Below are positions 58,958 through 64,000 of a stretch of 64,000 nucleotides of DNA, one piece after another. How positions within the stretch are numbered: the stretch's first letter is position 1; every line of letters begins with the position of its first letter. The position numbers and the translations under genes are program-made. The notes below the pieces were generated by a model. It saw only the letters and a list, made by a program, of their open reading frames with translations, was not told the origin of the DNA and ran no database searches. This DNA is from Affinundibacterium macrobrachii (GTDB lineage: Bacteria; Pseudomonadota; Gammaproteobacteria; Burkholderiales; Burkholderiaceae_D): the NCBI RefSeq assembly GCF_014652415.1, contig NZ_BMYT01000006.1, positions 447 through 64,446 on the forward strand, given 5' to 3'.

Positions 58958-58973
58958 TGGCACGCTCATTGCA
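58958..58973 (+). promoter_or_regulatory. Sigma54 (-24/-12) promoter of the rsr-rtcBA operon
   Basis: TGGCAC-GCTCA-TTGCA matches the RpoN consensus TGGCAC-N5-TTGCW exactly. It lies 63 bp upstream of the rsr start, and RtcR, its expected activator, is encoded divergently. Confidence 0.95.
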
Positions 58974-59035
58974 ATACATAGTTCAAGAAGCTAGCAACTG
59001 CGCTGAAAAACAAACTCACTAAACACATTAAATAG

Positions 59036-60601
59036 ATGGAAATGAAAATGGCTAATTCCCAATTGTTCCAAAGTATCAAAGGTAGGTTTCTACCAAACGC
59101 CAACACCAATAATTTTGCTGGTGCACCGGCTTATGCGCTAAGCAAGCAGCAGCAATTGGCGCAATATGCTGCAACTGGTTGTCTGAATGCGACTTACTAC
59201 GCTAGTGCGGAAGCGCAACTGGAAACCGTGATGCAGTTATGTGCTGAATTAGATGCGCAATTTATCGCGCAAACGGCGGTGTATTGCCGCGAACGAGGTT
59301 ATATGAAGGATATGCCTGCATTGTTGGTGGCAGCGTTGGCAATGAAAACGGCTCCTGAACTATCTCGTACATTTAAGCGCGTGATGAATAACGGGAAGAT
59401 GTTGCGTAACTTTGTGCAAATCATTCGTTCAGGTGCGACCGGACGCAAATCAATGGGTAGTCGTCCTAAAAAATTGGTGCAGGCTTGGTTGAATTCGGCA
59501 ACAGAAAAAGAATTGTTAGCCGCGAGCGTAGGGAATAAACCATCATTGGCTGACGTGGTGAAGATGGTTCACCCTAAACCGACGGAAGCATGGCGCGAGG
59601 CATTTTTCGCTTGGTTAATTGGAAAACCTTATAACGTTGCGGCCTTACCTCCGTTAGTAACGGCATTCGAAGCGTACAAGCAAGATCGCACACAAGCACT
59701 ACCAGAGGTACCTTTTCAGATGCTGACTGCATTAGAGTTGAACGACACAGCTTGGGCAAAAATTGCCTTACAAGGTGGATGGCAAATGCTAAGGATGAAT
59801 TTGAATACATTTGCGCGGCAAGGTGTATTTGCCTTGCCAGGTATGACAGAAGCCATCGCGGCGAAACTAAAAGATGCCGATGCGATTGCGAAGAGCAAAG
59901 TATTCCCGTATCAGCTAATGGCGGCTTATTTGGCGTGCTCCAATGAAGTGCCAGCTGAAATTCGTGAGGCATTGCAGGACGCACTGGAAATTGCGTTAAT
60001 GAACATCCCTGAAATAGCTGGCAAGGTGGTGGTTTGCCCCGATGTTTCTGGTTCGATGCAATCTGCAGTGACGGGTAATCGTGGTTCAGCTTCATCGAAG
60101 GTGCGTTGTATCGATGTGGCCGCATTGATTGCTGCTGCAGTCTTAAGAAAAAATAGTGACGCAACGCTGATTCCATTTGAAGTGGACGTGGTGGATTGTC
60201 GTTTAAATCCTCGCGACACTGTGATGACCAATGCGCAGAAGTTAGCGTCAATTGGCGGCGGTGGAACCAATTGTAGCGCACCGCTAGCGCAAATGAACAA
60301 AACGAAGACCAATGCCGATCTCGTCATCTATGTCTCCGATAACGAGTCATGGATAGACACCACGAGCCGCGGTGCAACAGCGACATTGCGTGAATGGGAA
60401 ATTTTTAAGCAACGCAATCCAGCAGCAAAATTGGTTTGCATTAACGTGACGCCTGGTAAAACATCGCAAGTCGTAGAGCGTGAAGACATCTTAAATATCG
60501 GTGGATTTTCGGACGATGTTTTTAAGATTATCGCAGCGTTTGCAGCAGGTCAGATAAATGCCATGTTTTGGGTGAACGAAATTAAGACTATCAATATTTG
60601 A
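59036..60601 (+). CDS. rsr: Rsr, bacterial Ro60 orthologue (TROVE domain protein)
   Basis: The ring-shaped TROVE HEAT-repeat domain spans about residues 25-325 and ends in a vWA domain with the MIDAS motif DVSGS (336-340), GGGGTNC and VSDNESW. Ro proteins bind Y RNAs on their outer surface and misfolded RNA ends in the central hole, and work with nucleases such as PNPase. The first two ATGs (59036, 59048) are close; the second has GGAAA before it. It is the first gene behind the sigma54 promoter. At 521 residues it is a normal bacterial Rsr. Confidence 0.93.
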   Translation: MEMKMANSQLFQSIKGRFLPNANTNNFAGAPAYALSKQQQLAQYAATGCLNATYYASAEAQLETVMQLCAELDAQFIAQTAVYCRERGYMKDMPALLVAALAMKTAPELSRTFKRVMNNGKMLRNFVQIIRSGATGRKSMGSRPKKLVQAWLNSATEKELLAASVGNKPSLADVVKMVHPKPTEAWREAFFAWLIGKPYNVAALPPLVTAFEAYKQDRTQALPEVPFQMLTALELNDTAWAKIALQGGWQMLRMNLNTFARQGVFALPGMTEAIAAKLKDADAIAKSKVFPYQLMAAYLACSNEVPAEIREALQDALEIALMNIPEIAGKVVVCPDVSGSMQSAVTGNRGSASSKVRCIDVAALIAAAVLRKNSDATLIPFEVDVVDCRLNPRDTVMTNAQKLASIGGGGTNCSAPLAQMNKTKTNADLVIYVSDNESWIDTTSRGATATLREWEIFKQRNPAAKLVCINVTPGKTSQVVEREDILNIGGFSDDVFKIIAAFAAGQINAMFWVNEIKTINI

Positions 60602-60640
60602 TCCTGTCACTTGCGTGTGTCAGGATCAAAGGAGATTAAA

Positions 60641-60859
60641 ATGAGTTGGTTAATTAGCGTTAGAAGTGCAAGTTTTGAGCAAAGTGTGAATGCTGGTGTG
60701 ATTACATCCCTGAATTGTTCGATCACATCAACCCCTTGTCACACTATTGCTCAATTAGATGTCGTGCCAAGAGGAAGCGGCAGAAAGGTAGTGAAGAAAT
60801 CCTATTCGCAAGCCGAACAGATATGGCAAGATGTTTTGAAGGATCTGGTAGGCTGTTAA
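60641..60859 (+). CDS. Hypothetical 72-residue protein of the RNA repair operon
   Basis: AGGAG lies 7 bp upstream of the ATG at 60641 (MSWLISVRSASFEQ), 39 bp after rsr; the longer in-frame version begins at TTG inside the leader. The protein is small, polar and basic in its C-terminal half (PRGSGRKVVKKSYSQAEQIW), with three Cys. I do not recognise it. Its place between rsr and the Y-RNA array suggests a role with Rsr or its RNAs. Confidence 0.65.
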   Translation: MSWLISVRSASFEQSVNAGVITSLNCSITSTPCHTIAQLDVVPRGSGRKVVKKSYSQAEQIWQDVLKDLVGC

Positions 60860-60869
60860 TTTAAGTTTT

Positions 60870-60966
60870 GCACGAATGCTGGAAAGATTACATTTGGAAG
60901 TAGGCATCCTTTTTCGGAAGGCTGCTCAGAGGTTCGAATCCTCATTCTTTCCAACCCTTGTCGTGC
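60870..60966 (+). ncRNA. Y-RNA-like element 1 with tRNA-like module
   Basis: The outer stem GCACGA (60870-60875) pairs with TCGTGC (60961-60966), and the 5' strand continues GAATGCTG. A second stem GGAAAGA (60881-60887) pairs with TCTTTCC (60946-60952), placed like an acceptor stem. Inside are TTACATTT, a hairpin with a UUCG loop (60904-60925) and a T arm GAGG-TTCGAAT-CCTC (60929-60943). The D arm is not convincing. Order is that of an unpermuted tRNA. Position after rsr and the shared motifs support a Y RNA. Confidence 0.75.
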
Positions 60967-60982
60967 TGTTGTTTATGTTTTC

Positions 60983-61097
60983 GGCGAATGCTGAAAGAAA
61001 CTACATTTGTCCCTGGTTCGAGCCCAGGAAGTGCAAGCAATTGCCCTTTAGCTCAGTTGGTAGAGTCATGAGAAACGTTTCTTTTATTTTTGTCGCC
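60983..61097 (+). ncRNA. Y-RNA-like element 2 (YrlA-type, tRNA module opened at the anticodon)
   Basis: The outer stem GGCGA (60983-60987) pairs with TCGCC (61093-61097); GGCGAATG fits the Ro-binding motif I recall, GNCGAAN(0-1)G. A second stem AAAGAAAC (60994-61001) pairs with GTTTCTTT (61077-61084). The module then reads T arm CCTGG-TTCGAGC-CCAGG (61012-61028), an acceptor-like stem AAGTGCAA/TTGCCCTT capped by a GCAA loop (61029-61048), TA, and D arm GCTC-AGTTGGTA-GAGT (61051-61066). This is the circularly permuted order described for YrlA. Confidence 0.85.
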
Positions 61098-61104
61098 ACC
61101 GTTT

Positions 61105-61220
61105 TGAAGAATGCAGATGAAATTACATGGTAGAGCGCCGAAATTGATTTCGGAGTCCCTGGTTCAAATCCAGGTTGGTGAAAACCAATAGCTTAGACGA
61201 TATTTCATCGCCACTTGTCA
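61105..61220 (+). ncRNA. Y-RNA-like element 3 (tRNA-like module opened in the D loop)
   Basis: The stem GATGAAAT (61116-61123) pairs perfectly with ATTTCATC (61202-61209) and is preceded by GAATGCAG. Inside, in order, are TACAT, the 3' half of a D arm (GGTAGAGC), and an anticodon-like hairpin CCGAAA-TTGA-TTTCGG (61138-61153). T arm CCTGG-TTCAAAT-CCAGG (61158-61174) follows, then a 5-bp acceptor stem TTGGT-GAAA-ACCAA (61175-61188), TA and the 5' half of a D arm (GCTT). The 3' part has CTTGTC like the other two copies. The outermost stem is weak. Confidence 0.75.
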
Positions 61221-61248
61221 TCCCCTAATTTTTAAGAATGAGAATAAT

Positions 61249-62484
61249 ATGAAACACGAAGAATACGATGTAATGAATGTAGAAGGTGGAAGCCACGTAA
61301 AGATGTGGACTAAGGGTGTTCCGGTTGAAGATGAGGCAAAAAAGCAATTGGCCAATACGGCGAAAATGCCTTTCATTTACAAGCATATTGCGGTGATGCC
61401 GGACGTGCATTTGGGTAAAGGGTCAACCATTGGTAGTGTTATCCCGACCTTGGGTGCAATTATTCCAGCTGCCGTTGGTGTTGATATCGGATGTGGAATG
61501 ATGGCTGCTAAAACCACATTGACCGCGAATGACTTGCCAGATAATCTCGGCCCCTTAAGAAGCGCAATTGAACGCGCTATTCCGCACGGAATGTCACCGA
61601 AAACAAGAGGATTTAAAGGACGTGATAAGGGCTCTTGGGAGACACCGCCAACACCAGTTGATGCTGCATGGTTGCAGTTAAAAGACGAGTTCGATGTAGT
61701 GTGCCTTAAGACCCCGAAGTTGAAGAACACCAATAACTACCGCCATTTGGGAACATTGGGGTCGGGGAATCATTTTGTTGAGGTTTGTCTAGATGAACTA
61801 AACTTTGTTTGGTTTATGTTGCACTCGGGATCGAGGGGTGTGGGAAATGCAATCGGTACGCATTTCATCGAAATGGCGAAGCAAGATATGCGTACGCATT
61901 TTATTAATTTGCCTGATCAGGATTTGGCTTATTTGCCAGAAGGTACAAAGCATTACGATGATTATGTGGAAGCGGTTTCGTGGGCTCAGAAATTTGCGCG
62001 TATGAATCGCGAAGTGATGATGCAAAACTTAGTTGCCGCTGTACGAACCATCATCACAAAACCGTTTCAGACCCATGTAGAAGCGGTGAATTGTCATCAT
62101 AATTATGTACAGAAAGAACATCACTTCGGTAAGGATGTCTTAATCACGCGCAAAGGTGCGGTATCAGCGAAAGCGGGTGAACTTGGGATTATTCCCGGAT
62201 CAATGGGAGCCAAGAGTTTTATCGTTCGCGGTAAAGGAAATGCTGATAGCTTCCATAGCTGTAGTCATGGTGCGGGGCGTACTATGAGTCGTACCCAAGC
62301 TAAGAAGCAGTTCACGATTGCGGATCAGGTCAAAGCGACCGAAGGCGTGGAGTGCCGTAAAGATGCCGACGTGATTGATGAAATTCCTATGGCATATAAA
62401 GATATCGATGCCGTGATGGTGGCACAACGCGATTTGGTTGAGGTAGTGCATACATTGAAGCAGATCGTTTGTGTTAAAGGTTAA
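61249..62484 (+). CDS. rtcB: RNA-splicing ligase RtcB
   Basis: RtcB joins 2',3'-cyclic phosphate or 3'-phosphate RNA ends to 5'-OH ends with GTP and Mn2+. Metal and guanylation residues are visible: Asp79 and Cys82 (VGVDIGCGM), His175 (GSGNHFVE), His192 (LHSGSRG), His283/284 (NCHHNY) and the guanylated His340 (CSHGAGR). The protein is 411 residues, typical of the operon-encoded form. It follows the Y-RNA array by about 30 bp and probably acts on cleaved tRNAs or on RNAs held by Rsr. Confidence 0.97.
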   Translation: MKHEEYDVMNVEGGSHVKMWTKGVPVEDEAKKQLANTAKMPFIYKHIAVMPDVHLGKGSTIGSVIPTLGAIIPAAVGVDIGCGMMAAKTTLTANDLPDNLGPLRSAIERAIPHGMSPKTRGFKGRDKGSWETPPTPVDAAWLQLKDEFDVVCLKTPKLKNTNNYRHLGTLGSGNHFVEVCLDELNFVWFMLHSGSRGVGNAIGTHFIEMAKQDMRTHFINLPDQDLAYLPEGTKHYDDYVEAVSWAQKFARMNREVMMQNLVAAVRTIITKPFQTHVEAVNCHHNYVQKEHHFGKDVLITRKGAVSAKAGELGIIPGSMGAKSFIVRGKGNADSFHSCSHGAGRTMSRTQAKKQFTIADQVKATEGVECRKDADVIDEIPMAYKDIDAVMVAQRDLVEVVHTLKQIVCVKG

Positions 62485-62548
62485 GCTTATTCCCAGGGCA
62501 TGCAGAGCCTTGGAAATAAGGTAGGAAAAATTTTAGATAAGAAGAAAA

Positions 62549-63586
62549 ATGACAGAAAGAAAAATGATAGAAATTGATGGCGCTTCAGGTGAAGGTGGTG
62601 GACAGATTTTACGAACTTCCCTGACACTTTCCATGATTACTGGTCAACCATTTCGGATGATTAATATCAGGGCGAATCGACCTAAGCCTGGATTGATGCG
62701 TCAACATCTAGTGGCTGTGCAAGCTGCGGCACAAATCTGCAACGGTGAGATCGCCTCAGCAGCGGTCGGTGCGCAAACACTGGAATTTATACCTGGAAAA
62801 ATTAGCGGCGGCGACTATCAATTTGCGATAGGAACAGCGGGTAGTTGCACTTTGGTATTGCAAACATTAATACCGGCCTTGCTGTTTGCGGACAGACCAT
62901 CAACGATTCATATTACAGGCGGGACACACAATATGATGGCGCCTCCTGCCCACTTTTTGCAACGGTCTTATGGCCGCGTGTTGGCCGATATGGGAGCAAC
63001 ATTAGACATTGAATTGATACGATTCGGATTCTATCCAGCGGGTGGTGGCGAAATTAGCGTACGTATAATGCCATGCGAAAAACTTAATGCCATCGAACTA
63101 ATGGAGCCAGGTGAACGTATCACAGGATACGCCGAAAGCTTCATTGCAGGCATTCCTGTCAGCGTCGCCAATCGTGAATTGGAAAGCATAGGAACAGGAA
63201 TGGGTTGGAGTGAGTCGCAGCTATTCGTGCGTGGTCTCTCCAATGATCAAGGACCAGGCAATGCTTTACTGATTTCGTTTGAACAGCAAAATGTGATCAA
63301 CGTATTCAGCGAATTTGGAGAAAAAGCAGTGCGATCTGAAACAGTTGCGAGAAATCTACTGGCGCAGGTGCGCCGTTTCATTATTTCCGGCGCCTCAGTT
63401 AGCGAACATTTAGCGGACCAGATTATGTTGCCGTTTGCTTTGGCAGGTGGTGGTCGTTTTACGACAAATACCGTGAGCCAGCATGCGAAGACAAATGCAG
63501 AAGTCATTGCGCAGTTTTTACCGGTTGATATTTCCTTTGAGAAAAGGGATTCGTATTACGTTTGTAGTGTTCAAAATAAAATCTAG
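62549..63586 (+). CDS. rtcA: RNA 3'-terminal phosphate cyclase RtcA
   Basis: RtcA converts RNA 3'-phosphate (or 2'-phosphate) ends to 2',3'-cyclic phosphates through an AMP-His intermediate. EIDGASGEGGGQILRTSL, ANRPKPGLMRQHL and GTAGSCTLVLQTLIPALLF are signature blocks. EHLADQIMLPFALAGGG is present, and His312 is the probable nucleophile by position (His309 in E. coli). The 345 residues are full length. It is last in the sigma54 operon, 64 bp after rtcB; an internal ATG 15 bp downstream is an alternative start. Confidence 0.96.
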   Translation: MTERKMIEIDGASGEGGGQILRTSLTLSMITGQPFRMINIRANRPKPGLMRQHLVAVQAAAQICNGEIASAAVGAQTLEFIPGKISGGDYQFAIGTAGSCTLVLQTLIPALLFADRPSTIHITGGTHNMMAPPAHFLQRSYGRVLADMGATLDIELIRFGFYPAGGGEISVRIMPCEKLNAIELMEPGERITGYAESFIAGIPVSVANRELESIGTGMGWSESQLFVRGLSNDQGPGNALLISFEQQNVINVFSEFGEKAVRSETVARNLLAQVRRFIISGASVSEHLADQIMLPFALAGGGRFTTNTVSQHAKTNAEVIAQFLPVDISFEKRDSYYVCSVQNKI

Positions 63587-63694
63587 CTTACTAGGTTAAT
63601 TTATACAAAAATAGGACGACTCCCGTTGATATAGAACTTTATTTTTTTCCGACACGGTATTCACTTGCAGGTGTTTCAGATGTCTCTGTCATCT

Positions 63695-64000
63695 TCATTT
63701 CATCACATGCGTGCCGTCTCCATATAGATCGACAGCAGGATCTATATTCTCAGGTGCATGGAGTATCATAGGTCCTCTGGAGCATGCTTGCCGCGTTAAG
63801 TATTGGGTCAATCCTTCTGTTTGTACTGCAGGTGGAATTGATGCATTCATTTCCCCTAGTATTTCCTCGGTCGCCTGAACGATCCATTCGACCGTGCGAT
63901 ATTTCGGAGAAACGATCTGAATGTTCTGCGAATCTGTTTGATCGAAAAATCCATGTTGCAGTTTATGTCTGACATAAGAAAGCGCTGTAATTCCAGGGAT
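63695..64000 (-). CDS. Partial hypothetical protein running off the window edge
   Basis: An uninterrupted minus-strand frame of 101 codons enters from the right edge and ends at TGA (63697-63695). Visible sequence includes ITALSYVRHKLQHG, SPKYRTVEWIVQATEEIL, VQTEGLTQYLTRQ and the C terminus DGTHVMK. Composition looks coding. I do not recognise the family; the N-terminal part is outside the window. It is convergent with rtcA, about 110 bp between stops. Confidence 0.65.
   Translation of the reverse strand: MPGITALSYVRHKLQHGFFDQTDSQNIQIVSPKYRTVEWIVQATEEILGEMNASIPPAVQTEGLTQYLTRQACSRGPMILHAPENIDPAVDLYGDGTHVMK

Noticed and set aside
60881-61190. tRNA genes in the rsr-rtcB gap
   Set aside because: T arms and D-arm pieces are clear, but no element folds as a complete tRNA in normal order with a 7-bp acceptor, D arm and 7-nt anticodon loop. 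Order and capped arms fit Y RNAs better.

Overview
The window looks like a chromosome segment of a betaproteobacterium, most likely Burkholderiales of the Oxalobacteraceae type (Undibacterium-like). This rests on gene content and order (MidA methyltransferase, pteridine-reductase-like SDR, folB, ttcA; hemP; a DUF2325 protein; glmU and glmS close together; metR/metE). The genus is an inference from memory, not a computed placement. No tRNA, rRNA, insertion sequence or CRISPR array was found.

Layout. 0.3-9.1 kb: a TMEM165/GDT1 transporter, an unknown protein, an HDOD/REC-TPR signalling pair, and a pterin/tRNA-thiolation cluster. 9.7-13.6 kb: a Yip1-like protein and a MacA/MacB-type ABC efflux operon. 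13.7-20.3 kb: a dicarboxylate symporter with a periplasmic cyclophilin, a chemoreceptor, and a divergent MFS/AraC pair. 20.4-26.3 kb: a signalling operon (REC-HD-GYP, FIST sensor, PAS-rich hybrid kinase). 26.5-28.5 kb: small membrane proteins and a PilZ protein.

28.6-41 kb is an iron region. A probable operon (PepSY protein, DUF2271, DUF4198, ApbE, membrane flavoprotein reductase), a PiuC-type dioxygenase, a Fiu-like TonB receptor, a bacterioferritin-like protein and hemP are grouped around four Fur-box-like palindromes. 41.8-45.2 kb is a patch of decay. It holds a cobalamin riboswitch with no recognisable gene behind it, a broken sensor kinase and a broken intradiol-dioxygenase-like gene. 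metR and metE follow, then a dipeptidase, a DUF4272 protein, glmU, a structured RNA candidate, a 31-residue membrane microprotein, an Lrp regulator and glmS.

56.5-63.6 kb is an RNA-repair island and the most interesting part. RtcR (CARF-sigma54 activator) is divergent from a near-consensus sigma54 promoter driving a Ro60/TROVE protein (Rsr), an unrecognised 72-residue protein, three tandem Y-RNA/tRNA-like elements, the RNA ligase RtcB and the RNA cyclase RtcA. A HAD-family protein related to RNA-repair phosphatases lies next to rtcR. The three RNA elements share a 5' motif and a UACAU sequence. Each carries a tRNA-like fold that appears to be opened at a different place (acceptor, anticodon, D loop), with GNRA or UUCG loops capping arms. 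The window ends inside an unrecognised gene on the minus strand.
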